This document shows positions 1 to 4,967 of a DNA stretch of 5,670 bases, one piece after another. The notes under the pieces were generated by a model. It worked only from the letters and a program-made list of their open reading frames with translations. It was not told the origin of the DNA and did no database searches. How positions within the stretch are numbered: the stretch's first letter is position 1; each line of letters begins with the position of its first letter. The DNA is from Candidatus Forterrea sp. (GTDB taxonomy: Archaea; Iainarchaeota; Iainarchaeia; Iainarchaeales; JAAZKV01), in contig DYDN01000054.1 of the NCBI GenBank assembly GCA_020717885.1, positions 1-5,670 on the forward strand, read 5' to 3'. The translations under genes were made by a program, and so were the position numbers.

Positions 1-1
1 T

Positions 2-82
2 GTGACAATCAAAGCACTAGCATACAATATTGAACACATCGGACGAATCATAAAAATTTGGCTTTACCTAGAAATCCAATAG
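2..82 (+). CDS. C-terminal tail of a probable transposase (partial, cut by window edge)
   Basis: The only frame open from the left edge encodes 26 residues (including KALAYNIEHIGRIIKIW) and ends at TAG 80-82. The 'KALAYN' core followed by a basic/hydrophobic helix resembles the final helix of many DDE transposases, where 'A-x-N-hydrophobic' motifs sit near the C-terminus. That family assignment is inferred from very little sequence. The other two forward frames hit stops early. The stop codon lies inside a perfect palindrome (69-90), and the AT-rich unknown cassette starts within about 70 bases. An insertion-sequence end bordering an accessory cassette would fit. It could equally be the tail of an unrelated helical protein. 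Sequence to the left of the window would settle it. Confidence 0.35.
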   Translation: MTIKALAYNIEHIGRIIKIWLYLEIQ

Positions 83-90
83 GATTTCTA
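69..90. repeat. Perfect 9-bp inverted repeat with 4-nt loop
   Basis: TAGAAATCC (69-77) and GGATTTCTA (82-90) are exact reverse complements separated by AATA. The palindrome overlaps the stop codon of the upstream partial frame and precedes the promoter of the three-gene cassette. It could be a transcript-end hairpin, a subterminal or terminal structure of an insertion sequence, or an operator for the downstream genes. No T-run follows, so it does not look like a classical terminator. Confidence 0.6.
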
Positions 91-111
91 CACCGCCAGC
101 AAATACAATAT

Positions 112-140
112 GTTTATAAATCTCAAAAGTTTTATATTAG
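112..140 (+). promoter_or_regulatory. Archaeal TATA-type promoter for the three-gene cassette
   Basis: Two TATA-like boxes are present: TTTATAAAT at 113-121 and TTTTATATTA at 130-139. The second is centred about 27 nt before ATG 162, the spacing expected for a leaderless archaeal transcript. The first would give a start near 144 and a short leader. No Shine-Dalgarno-like sequence is seen before 162, which agrees with leaderless initiation. Confidence 0.5.
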
Positions 141-161
141 TGCTAATTTCAAGTGATTAAA

Positions 162-530
162 ATGGGGGAAACGAACAGAGAATTTGCTATTAATTTAATT
201 GAATTTTATAAAGAATCTTTGTGTAATTCAGCATCAAGCATAAAAAAACTTTCAGTGCTACAAAAAAAATTTCCAAAAGATTACGAAGTATTTAAACAAT
301 CTTCACTTGACCCCAATCTTTTGCCAAATATATTAAGTAAATTAGATGATGAAAGCAGAGGAATTTTAGTAGATATTTATTTCAAACAAGATACGCTTTC
401 AAAAAAAGCGCATCTTCTTTTTCAAATGACTCCAAAAGAAAAAGATGATTATGCAAAAGAATTAGAAGATTTTGGAGAACTTGTAGATAAGAAATTAATA
501 ATATTAATGGAAAAAGGTAATAAAAAATGA
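162..530 (+). CDS. Hypothetical protein, first gene of an overlapping three-gene cassette
   Basis: This 122-residue, Lys/Glu-rich, mainly helical protein is not recognised. ATG 162 is preferred because a TATA box is centred about 27 nt upstream. A GTG at 153 would add three residues. Predicted helices appear at residues 5-22, 26-36, 41-47 and 54-75, with an amphipathic helix at 90-118. There is one cysteine (Cys21), no signal peptide, no membrane segment and no recognisable catalytic motif, so it is probably a cytoplasmic helical or protein-binding component. Its TGA overlaps the next start as ATGA (527-530), implying translational coupling. Codon use favours AT-ending codons such as TTA, AAA and AGA, unlike the GCG/CTT-rich amr genes downstream, so it may be a recent arrival. 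No function is assigned. Confidence 0.75.
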   Translation: MGETNREFAINLIEFYKESLCNSASSIKKLSVLQKKFPKDYEVFKQSSLDPNLLPNILSKLDDESRGILVDIYFKQDTLSKKAHLLFQMTPKEKDDYAKELEDFGELVDKKLIILMEKGNKK

Positions 531-778
531 ACACAACGACAAATCAAAAAATGATGCTTTCTAATGGGGCTATTTTTCCATTTTATTTAAATGCTTCTTT
601 GTTGGGAAAAGCAGATTATTTGAAGAATGAATTAACTAAACTAAGAATTGTGGAAATGATAAAAAATAGCAAAGAAATGTATTTATCTGACCTTTCAGAG
701 ATTCTTGAAATTCCTTTGAAAGAAGCTATTGAAATTGTTTCTATATTAAAATCAGAAGGAAAAATAAAATCAAAATAA
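527..778 (+). CDS. Small winged-helix-like protein, second gene of the cassette
   Basis: This 83-residue protein begins at the ATG of an ATGA overlap with the preceding gene. Its C-terminal half (about 36-83) reads like a winged helix: a first helix (LRIVEMIKN), then LSDLSEILEIPLKEAIEIV as a helix-turn-helix, then LKSEGKI as the start of the wing. The 'L-S-E-I-L-E-I-P-x-x-E-A' spacing is typical of DNA-binding wHTH modules in small archaeal regulators. The N-terminal 35 residues (including NGAIFPFYLNASLLGKADYL) are not recognised. It may regulate its own operon or serve as a protein-interaction adaptor. Its TAA overlaps the next start as TAATG (776-780). The wHTH assignment is by pattern only. 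Confidence 0.72.
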   Translation: MNTTTNQKMMLSNGAIFPFYLNASLLGKADYLKNELTKLRIVEMIKNSKEMYLSDLSEILEIPLKEAIEIVSILKSEGKIKSK

Positions 779-1251
779 TGTGTTTTTCTATGCTTATTGA
801 ACACATAAACTTTGGCGACGCTATAAGTGGAAACAAACTTGTTGGGCATGCTACAAAAATAGACTCTGTTAAAGCAAATAATCCGTTTAATACTAAACAA
901 CAATTAAAATTAAAAAAAACCAGAGGGAGAAATTCAGAATGTTATATTGACCAATTACTAAAAATAAATCCTACTATGGCTATGGGTTTTATAGAAAAGA
1001 TTAAGTTGTTTTATAAAAACGCAAACAAAATAAGTGTGCCAACTAATTGCCAAATATTTGACGACCCTACCCACATAATTAAGGGAGATGTATTAATTGC
1101 ATTTTGTGATTCTTTTACAAAGATAGAGAAACTAACCGAAGCACACGGGCATAATTGGCAAAGAGTAAAAGGAATTTATGGAAACCCAGCAATTTGTATG
1201 ATAGATACTCCTTGTTTTGTTAATAAAGACGAAAAATTAGTCTTAAAATAA
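778..1251 (+). CDS. Hypothetical protein, third gene of the cassette
   Basis: This 157-residue soluble protein is not recognised. ATG 778 overlaps the upstream stop (TAATG); ATG 790 would give a product four residues shorter. Conserved-looking patches are GDAISGNKLVGHATKID (about 13-29), KKTRGRNSECYIDQLL (46-61), GDVLIAFCDSF (103-113), HGHNWQRVKGIYGNP (123-137) and a Cys pair at 140 and 146. The basic RGR patch, the H-x-H pair at 123/125 and the acidic residues near 104 and 111 could belong to a nuclease or nucleic-acid-binding fold, but this is speculation. It is translationally coupled to the wHTH gene, so the three products probably work together. Immediately after its TAA the composition changes sharply, suggesting the right edge of an inserted cassette near 1252. 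Confidence 0.7.
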   Translation: MCFSMLIEHINFGDAISGNKLVGHATKIDSVKANNPFNTKQQLKLKKTRGRNSECYIDQLLKINPTMAMGFIEKIKLFYKNANKISVPTNCQIFDDPTHIIKGDVLIAFCDSFTKIEKLTEAHGHNWQRVKGIYGNPAICMIDTPCFVNKDEKLVLK

Positions 1252-1387
1252 GAAATCAACCGCTTGCACCAGTCAAACCATTAACCGATTATGAACCAAA
1301 GTCGTTTTCCCCCGAAAATCAACAATTTCAGCAAAACCCACCGCATGCGCCACTCAATTCACCCACCGAAGATGCGCCAATGCCGTA

Positions 1388-1428
1388 TTTTTTTGGGTTT
1401 AAAAATACCCCCCCCTTTTGCCCCAAAA
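1388..1428. other. Homopolymer-rich hairpin region
   Basis: T7 (1388-1394) runs into GGG. C8 (1408-1415) follows, then CCCCAAAA (1421-1428). TTTTGGG (1391-1397) can pair with CCCAAAA (1422-1428), and an inner GGGT/ACCC pairing is also possible. The segment marks where protein-like sequence in one frame stops and a hydrophobic segment in another begins. It may act as a transcript end for the upstream genes, or may be a slippery/mutable site. Confidence 0.35.
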
Positions 1429-1433
1429 TCAAG

Positions 1434-1443
1434 TTTTTTAAAG
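1434..1443 (+). promoter_or_regulatory. Possible TATA box for the coiled-coil gene
   Basis: TTTTTTAAAG is an archaeal TATA-like sequence that would place transcription start near 1464, leaving a leader of about 48 nt before ATG 1512. A GGGTGG (1502-1507) lies about 4 nt before that ATG and resembles part of the archaeal Shine-Dalgarno GGAGGTGATC. Confidence 0.3.
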
Positions 1444-1511
1444 AGAATAAGCACTATAGTAGTATTGGTTCTGTCTTTGGTGAGTTGCCTTGGCGGAGCG
1501 CGGGTGGTTAT

Positions 1512-1769
1512 ATGTCAGAAACTCTTGAGGATTTGAAGTATGAGTATGAGAAGGCTATGAGGGTAAAAACGAGCCTTGAAAAGAATTATGAAAGGAGAAA
1601 AAAACTTAATTTGCTTGATGAGGACACTGAGTACTCACTAAAGCAGGAGATTGCTGAAATTGGCAGTCAATTAAGTGCATTAAAGGGAAGAGTAAGGGCG
1701 CTTGAGTCACAGCATAACCGCTCAAGAGTAATCTCAGAAACAAACGAAAGTTCTCCTTGGGGAGAATAA
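1512..1769 (+). CDS. Small coiled-coil protein of unknown function
   Basis: This gives an 85-residue, highly charged product. The frame stays open upstream, but ATG 1512 is preferred: it has a GGTGG-type ribosome binding site, and the sequence before it is low-complexity. Residues 3-32 (TLEDLKYEYEKAMRVKTSLE and onward) and 39-68 show heptad-like spacing of Leu/Ile/Ala with Lys/Glu, typical of two antiparallel coiled-coil helices. A short turn (NLLDEDTEYS) separates them, followed by a polar tail ending SSPWGE. There are no cysteines, signal peptide or membrane helix. Prefoldin-like or generic structural small coiled coils are possible, but no family is recognised. A small hairpin overlaps its last codons. 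It precedes the amr operon but is separated from it by about 150 bases, so a functional link is not shown. Confidence 0.65.
   Translation: MSETLEDLKYEYEKAMRVKTSLEKNYERRKKLNLLDEDTEYSLKQEIAEIGSQLSALKGRVRALESQHNRSRVISETNESSPWGE
1751..1766. repeat. Hairpin at the 3' end of the coiled-coil gene
   Basis: TTCTCC (1751-1756) and GGAGAA (1761-1766) are exact reverse complements around a TTGG loop. They overlap the final codons, just before TAA 1767-1769. AT-rich sequence follows but no strong T-run, so a transcript-stabilising or pausing role is as likely as termination. Confidence 0.4.
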
Positions 1770-1773
1770 ATAT

Positions 1774-1920
1774 TTAGTTCATGCAAAGAGCCGTACACCC
1801 GCAAGGCTCTCCCGCATAAACTTCTTTTACATTTGTCATTTGTATTCTATTAACTTCGCTTTGGCTGCACTTTGATTCATTACTTTCTTTTTTAACTTCT
1901 TTGATTACAAAATGAGTCAT
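1774..1920 (-). CDS. Possible 48-residue Cys-rich small protein, divergent from amrS
   Basis: On the minus strand, ATG 1920-1918 opens a 48-codon frame with a Lys/Glu-rich first half (MTHFVIKEVKKESNES) and a Cys-rich end (GEPCGCTALCMN), giving Cys18, Cys40, Cys42 and Cys46. Codons (GAA GTT, AAA, GCG GGA) look native, and the plus-strand frames here look non-coding. The start overlaps amrS by two bases head-to-head. No TATA box is visible about 27 nt upstream of it, and the frame stays open to an ATG at 1977 inside amrS, both of which weaken the call. A later ATG at 1839 would give a 21-residue peptide. If real, it could be a small metal-binding protein or a modified peptide. No family is recognised. 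Confidence 0.33.
   Translation of the reverse strand: MTHFVIKEVKKESNESKCSQSEVNRIQMTNVKEVYAGEPCGCTALCMN
1787..1810. repeat. Inverted repeat between the coiled-coil gene and amrS
   Basis: AGAGCC (1787-1792) and GGCTCT (1805-1810) are exact reverse complements with a 12-nt loop. On the minus strand the repeat lies within the Cys-rich small frame and covers the GEPCGC codons. On the plus strand it is in the intergenic region after the coiled-coil gene and could contribute to transcript ending. Confidence 0.35.
1886..1896 (+). promoter_or_regulatory. TATA box of the amrS-amrB-amrA operon
   Basis: The TTTTTTAAC segment (1888-1895) is centred about 27 nt before the amrS ATG at 1919, the canonical archaeal distance between TATA box and transcription start. 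This predicts a leaderless amrS message. No Shine-Dalgarno sequence precedes the ATG, which agrees. Confidence 0.5.
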
Positions 1921-2947
1921 GTCACAAAAGTTTTCGCTAACGGTTTCTGAGCGTACAATTAAGTGCCTCGCGTGCAAACATTATTGCTCAATTCCTGACG
2001 GCGGATTTGGTTTGTGCGGGGCAAGGAAGAATGTTCAAGGAAAAATTAAGTGCGTTGTTGAGGATAAACCTTGTTCGATTAATCTTGATCCGATTGAAAA
2101 GAAACCTCTATTCCATTATCTCCCAAATACTAAAACACTAAGCATTGGTTTCTTTGGATGCAACTTCCGCTGTGACTTTTGCCAGAACTTTGAAACTACT
2201 TTTGTGAGGGGAGCGGATGCAGAGAAAGCGTCACTTTCACTTGAAGAAATTACTCCCAAAAAATTTGTTGAATTTGCAATTAAGAAGAAAGCAAAGAGCA
2301 TTGCTTTCACATATAATGAACCCTCAATCACCCCTGAATTTAATCTCAAAGCAATTGCTCTTGCAAAAAAAGAATCCCCGGCGCTTGGGGCGGTTTATGT
2401 TACTAATGGATACACAAGCACTGAACAACTTGAGGAACTCTCAAAGAAAAAAACGAAGCTTGATGCGGCGAACATTGACCTTAAATCCTTTAATGAAAAT
2501 TTTTATAGAAAAGTGTGCGGCTCAGAACTTGAGAGTGTGCTTGCAACAATTAAAGAGTATCACAAAAAAGGAATTTGGATTGAACTCACAACACTTCTTA
2601 TTCCTGGAAAGAATGATTTTGAAGAGGAACTAAAACAAATCGCCTCGTTTATTTTTGAACTTGACCATAATATTCCCTGGCACGTGAGCGCATTCTTTCC
2701 TACGCACAAAATGCATAATGTCCCCCCAACTACGGCGGAAGAAATTAAGCGTGCAATTAAGATTGGAAAAAACGCGGGACTTAATTTTGTGTATGGGGGG
2801 AATGTTCGCGCAGGACTTGAAGATACTCACTGCCCAAAGTGCAATCACTTGCTAATTAGAAGGCAGAACTTTGGTGCAGAAGTAATTGGAATGGAAAAAA
2901 ATAAGTGTGCGAATTGCGGAGAAAGAGTTGTTGGGGTTTTTGAGTAA
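1919..2947 (+). CDS. amrS: AmrS, AmmeMemoRadiSam system radical SAM protein
   Basis: This 342-residue protein has the full architecture of the AmrS family (PflA-like radical SAM). An N-terminal cysteine cluster (Cys16, Cys19, Cys23, Cys33) leads into the family signature LDPIEKKPLFHYLP (56-69). The radical SAM motif is CNFRCDFC, with Cys81, Cys85 and Cys88 expected to hold the [4Fe-4S] cluster that cleaves S-adenosylmethionine. TYNEPSI (131-137), VTNGY (161-165), NIDLKSF (185-191) and HVSAFFP (255-261) follow the TIM-barrel core. Two CxxC pairs (305/308 and 330/333) form a C-terminal zinc-ribbon-like end. ATG 1919 is supported by TATA spacing and by the first conserved cysteine only 15 residues later. 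It leads the amrB and amrA genes, the classic AmmeMemoRadiSam set. The substrate of this set is not established; an RNA, protein or small-molecule modification has been suggested. Cytoplasmic. Confidence 0.95.
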   Translation: MSQKFSLTVSERTIKCLACKHYCSIPDGGFGLCGARKNVQGKIKCVVEDKPCSINLDPIEKKPLFHYLPNTKTLSIGFFGCNFRCDFCQNFETTFVRGADAEKASLSLEEITPKKFVEFAIKKKAKSIAFTYNEPSITPEFNLKAIALAKKESPALGAVYVTNGYTSTEQLEELSKKKTKLDAANIDLKSFNENFYRKVCGSELESVLATIKEYHKKGIWIELTTLLIPGKNDFEEELKQIASFIFELDHNIPWHVSAFFPTHKMHNVPPTTAEEIKRAIKIGKNAGLNFVYGGNVRAGLEDTHCPKCNHLLIRRQNFGAEVIGMEKNKCANCGERVVGVFE

Positions 2948-2968
2948 GTATTACTTTTAGACGGAAGT

Positions 2969-3730
2969 ATGATTATGGAAAAAAAAGAAATTAGAATTCC
3001 AATTCACGCGGGCTCATTTTACCCCGCAAGTAAAAGCGAGCTCGCTTTTATGATTAATAAATTTCTTTCAGAGGCAAAGGTAAAGAAACTCAAAGGAAAA
3101 CTTACAGCGCTTATTGTTCCGCACGCAGGATACATTTACTCAGGGCCCACCGCTGCTTTTGCATATAATGTTTTGCGCAAAGCTTCTTCAAAAAAAATAA
3201 TTCTTCTTGGCCCAAGCCACTATCATTACATCAAGGGCGCGTATTCATTTTCCCTTCCATGGCAAACCCCCCTTGGGTTACTAAAAGTAAATCAGGCAGA
3301 TTTTCTGGTCGTAAAAAAAGATGTGGAGCATTCGCTTGAGGTACAGGCGCCTTTTCTTCAAACTGTTCTCGCGAATTTTGAATTTACTCCGATAATGTAT
3401 GGAGAAATTTCTCCTGATGCGCTTGCGGGCGCGCTTCTTCCGCTCGAAAAAGATACCGTAATTATTGCAAGCTCTGATTTGAGTCACTTCTTCAAATATA
3501 CTGAAACAAAACAAATTGATGCAGTGACAATTAACGCGATACTCGATTTGGATTTTGATGAATTTATGCGAATAGGGGACGCATGCGGCAAAATTGGAAT
3601 CGCGGCACTAATTCTTCTCGCAAAGAAAAATAAGTGGAAAGTTGTTCTTCTAGATTATCGAAACTCCGGCGATACCGCAGGAAGTAAGGACGAAGTTGTG
3701 GGATATGTCTCTATCGCATTTGTTAAATAA
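2969..3730 (+). CDS. amrB: AmrB, MEMO-family protein
   Basis: This 253-residue protein is full length for the MEMO1/AmrB family, which has the fold of class III extradiol dioxygenases (LigB) and non-heme iron enzymes. Family hallmarks are present: IPIHAGSFYPA (10-20), IVPHAGYIYSGPTAAFAY (49-66), LLGPSHYHY (79-87), EHSLEVQAPFLQ (120-131), SSDLSHFF (168-175), DACGKIGI (204-211) and the RNSGDTAG loop (231-238). The metal site of human MEMO1 uses two His and one Cys; the matching residues here appear to be His52, His84 and Cys206, all retained. Family members bind copper or iron, but the enzymatic reaction is not known. ATG 2969 is taken; ATG 2975 two codons later is an alternative. The gene starts 21 nt after amrS, in the same operon, and the product is expected to be cytoplasmic. 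Confidence 0.95.
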   Translation: MIMEKKEIRIPIHAGSFYPASKSELAFMINKFLSEAKVKKLKGKLTALIVPHAGYIYSGPTAAFAYNVLRKASSKKIILLGPSHYHYIKGAYSFSLPWQTPLGLLKVNQADFLVVKKDVEHSLEVQAPFLQTVLANFEFTPIMYGEISPDALAGALLPLEKDTVIIASSDLSHFFKYTETKQIDAVTINAILDLDFDEFMRIGDACGKIGIAALILLAKKNKWKVVLLDYRNSGDTAGSKDEVVGYVSIAFVK

Positions 3731-3746
3731 TGTAAGCTACAAAAAT

Positions 3747-3753
3747 AAGGTGA
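3747..3753 (+). promoter_or_regulatory. Ribosome binding site that fixes the amrA start
   Basis: AAGGTGA matches the archaeal anti-Shine-Dalgarno complement (GGAGGTGATC) and sits 5 nt before ATG 3759. It supports this ATG over an in-frame ATG at 3696 that lies inside amrB. Confidence 0.6.
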
Positions 3754-3758
3754 GTTTT

Positions 3759-4364
3759 ATGCAAAAAAAATCAAACAAAAATGGGCAAGAATTTTTCCTT
3801 GATGACACTGAACGTACTTACTGTACTGTGCTTGCGCGTAAATCAATTGATTTTGCGCTCGCAAATAATTCCCTGTTCAAATTAAGCGCCGAGGAAGTTA
3901 AATCAATTCCAAAAAAACTTCTTGAAAAAAAAGCCTGTTTTGTTACGCTTACAATTGATGGGGATTTGCGCGGATGCATCGGCCACCTTGTTGCAATTCA
4001 AGCGCTTTACTTGGATATTATTGAGAATGCTTTCTCTGCGGCTTTTTCGGACCCAAGATTCCCCTCTCTTTCAAAAAAAGAGTTTTCAAAATTAAAAATA
4101 GAAGTCTCAGTGCTCACTATCCCTGTGGAACTAAATTTTAGTAGTCCAAGTGAACTCCTTGAAAAGCTTGTAGTTGGAAAGGATGGGTTAATTATTACTA
4201 AAGGGCAGAGAAGCGCTACCTTTTTGCCAAGTGTTTGGAGAGAACTCCCCCAAAAAGAAGACTTTTTGTCTCATTTGTGCATGAAGGCGGGGCTCGGGGA
4301 CGAGGAATGGCTCTCTCCCGGATTAAAGGTCCAAAGATATTACTCAATTAAAGCTTCCGAGTAG
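3759..4364 (+). CDS. amrA: AmrA, AMMECR1-domain protein
   Basis: This 201-residue protein covers the whole AMMECR1 domain. The family signature LRGCIGHL (70-77) is intact and contains the invariant R-G-C-I-G loop around Cys73. Other family landmarks are the N-terminal helix with LARKSIDFAL, the AFSAAFSDPRFPSL segment (91-104), the IEVSVL strand (114-119), the VGKDGLIITKGQRSATFLPSVW core (139-160, with the Q-R-x-A-x-F-L-P motif) and the SHLCMKAGL helix (171-179). ATG 3759 is chosen for its GGTGA ribosome binding site; the in-frame ATG 3696 would add 21 unconserved residues overlapping amrB. It lies 28 nt after amrB and completes the AmmeMemoRadiSam operon. AMMECR1 proteins are presumed to work with AmrS and AmrB, but their catalytic role is unproven. 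Ends with TAG, followed two codons later by an in-frame TAA. Confidence 0.94.
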   Translation: MQKKSNKNGQEFFLDDTERTYCTVLARKSIDFALANNSLFKLSAEEVKSIPKKLLEKKACFVTLTIDGDLRGCIGHLVAIQALYLDIIENAFSAAFSDPRFPSLSKKEFSKLKIEVSVLTIPVELNFSSPSELLEKLVVGKDGLIITKGQRSATFLPSVWRELPQKEDFLSHLCMKAGLGDEEWLSPGLKVQRYYSIKASE

Positions 4365-4384
4365 CCAAATTAAGCAGCTTTGCC

Positions 4385-4416
4385 CCAAAAATAAGCCATT
4401 TCTTGGTGTTTTTTGG
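4385..4416 (+). terminator. Nested hairpin with T6 run after amrA
   Basis: CCAAAAA (4385-4391) pairs with TTTTTGG (4410-4416), and an inner CCA/TGG (4396-4398 with 4404-4406) can form a second stem. The T6 run (4409-4414) suits U-tract-dependent archaeal termination. It sits 20 nt after the amrA stop and just before the promoter of the next gene, the expected position for the operon end. Confidence 0.45.
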
Positions 4417-4430
4417 ACTTTATGTTAAGT

Positions 4431-4440
4431 TATTTAAATA
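4431..4440 (+). promoter_or_regulatory. TATA box of the PPC-domain gene
   Basis: TATTTAAATA is a near-ideal archaeal TATA box. It predicts a transcript start near 4462 and a leader of about 20 nt that carries GTGATT (4474-4479), a match to the 3' part of the archaeal Shine-Dalgarno, about 4 nt before ATG 4484. A three-codon ATG-AAT-GGT-TAA frame at 4480 overlaps the real start and is probably incidental. Confidence 0.6.
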
Positions 4441-4483
4441 GTTGTTAAGAGAAATAAGTTAGTTGTTGTTAGTGTGATTATGA

Positions 4484-4852
4484 ATGGTTAATTTTACTGT
4501 TGTTCTTGATGATGGGGAAGATATTTTCACTGCGCTTGAGACTTTCGCTAAAGAGAATGATATTGTTTATGGTTTTGTTGCGGGCGGTAAAGGCGCAATA
4601 AAGGATTTTAGTATTATTTCGCACGGCCAGCGCGGAACCGTTGAGAGGGTTGATTATAAACGCGAATTTGAGGTTAATGCTTTGAGCGGAAAAATCGAGT
4701 ATAGAAATAAAGAAGCAAGAATTAAGATGAATGCTCTTATCTCAAGCTCTGGTTTTACTCCGGTAACAGGAGAACTCCTAAGCGGAAAAGCTGCCGGGTC
4801 ACTACAAATCACAATAAAGAAAGTCGATTTAAGTAAAATGATTGAAGCATAA
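4484..4852 (+). CDS. PPC/DUF296-domain protein
   Basis: This 122-residue protein consists of one PPC (plants and prokaryotes conserved, DUF296) domain. The family pattern is visible: DDGEDIFTALETFAKENDI (9-27), GFVAGGKGAIKDFSI (30-44), an EFEVNALSGKIEY stretch (61-73) corresponding to 'EV-x-SLNG-x-I', and a second half ending ITGELLSGKAAGSL-like in PVTGELLSGKAAGSLQITI (93-111). Prokaryotic PPC proteins form trimers and are often annotated as DNA-binding, though this is well shown only for plant AT-hook fusions. No AT-hook is present here. The His-x-His stretch common in prokaryotic members before the 'GGHL' loop is absent: the aligned region is EARIKMNALI and the loop reads VTGELL, so any metal site is probably lost. 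It has its own promoter and is likely monocistronic. Cytoplasmic. Confidence 0.85.
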   Translation: MVNFTVVLDDGEDIFTALETFAKENDIVYGFVAGGKGAIKDFSIISHGQRGTVERVDYKREFEVNALSGKIEYRNKEARIKMNALISSSGFTPVTGELLSGKAAGSLQITIKKVDLSKMIEA

Positions 4853-4925
4853 AAAAACTTTGATTACCCAATACTTTTTCTATATAGTATGCCTCATTTC
4901 CATTCATTTGCTTTGCCATAAGAAG

Positions 4926-4937
4926 CCTTTTATTAAC
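4926..4937 (+). promoter_or_regulatory. TATA box for the pilin-like gene
   Basis: CCTTTTATTAAC resembles the box found upstream of 5588 in the same window (GGCTTTTTATTCTAAC). It would place transcription start near 4959, nine bases before TTG 4968. Between 4853 and 4925 only AT-rich sequence with a short T5 run (about 4873-4878) is seen; this may help end the PPC transcript. Confidence 0.4.
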
Positions 4938-4967
4938 TAAAGAATCATTATTTTCGGGGCTGTCGTA

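Larger units (their letters stand above)
1254..1536 (+). pseudogene. Decapitated and frameshifted Pro/Gln-rich membrane protein remnant
   Basis: From 1254 a frame without a start codon reads as protein-like, Pro/Gln-rich sequence, for example APVKPLTDYEPKSFSPENQ followed by QQNPPHAPLNSPTEDAPMP. Codons are CCG/GCG/TCG-rich, like the amr genes and unlike the cassette just upstream. The frame is open back only to stops at 1221-1226, inside the upstream gene. At the T7 run (1388-1394) or C8 run (1408-1415), losing one base would continue it into FLKRISTIVVLVLSLVSCLGG, a basic-flanked hydrophobic helix, ending at TGA 1534-1536. I infer a proline-rich stalk plus membrane anchor whose 5' part was lost when the cassette inserted. 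Alternatives are a chance frame, or a frame continuing without shift into the coiled-coil gene. The second half is much less certain than the first. Confidence 0.4.

Noticed and set aside
616..903. Open minus-strand frame of 95 codons opposite the second and third cassette genes
   Set aside because: It is antisense to two plus-strand genes that are linked by a precise stop/start overlap; its Phe/Ile/Ser-rich translation looks like the mirror of AT-rich coding sequence, and no promoter is apparent.
91..1268. Possible short direct repeat flanking the cassette (ACCGCCAGC at 92-100 against ACCGCTTGC at 1260-1268)
   Set aside because: Only seven of nine bases match and the positions do not fit a clean insertion boundary, so it is within chance.
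1291..1377. ATG-started frame reading MNQSRFPPKINNFSKTH
   Set aside because: In this stretch the neighbouring frame reads as ordered Pro/Gln-rich protein; only the part after the homopolymers (about 1420-1536) looks protein-like in this frame, so the ATG 1291 start is not believed.
2116..2848. Several open frames on both strands inside amrS
   Set aside because: They are shadows of amrS, whose own frame carries the full radical SAM motif set; their translations are low-quality and repetitive in Lys/Leu/Arg.
3281..3514. Minus-strand frame of 77 codons inside amrB
   Set aside because: The amrB frame is conserved throughout this stretch, including the EHSLEVQAPFLQ and SSDLSH motifs, so the opposite frame is a by-product.
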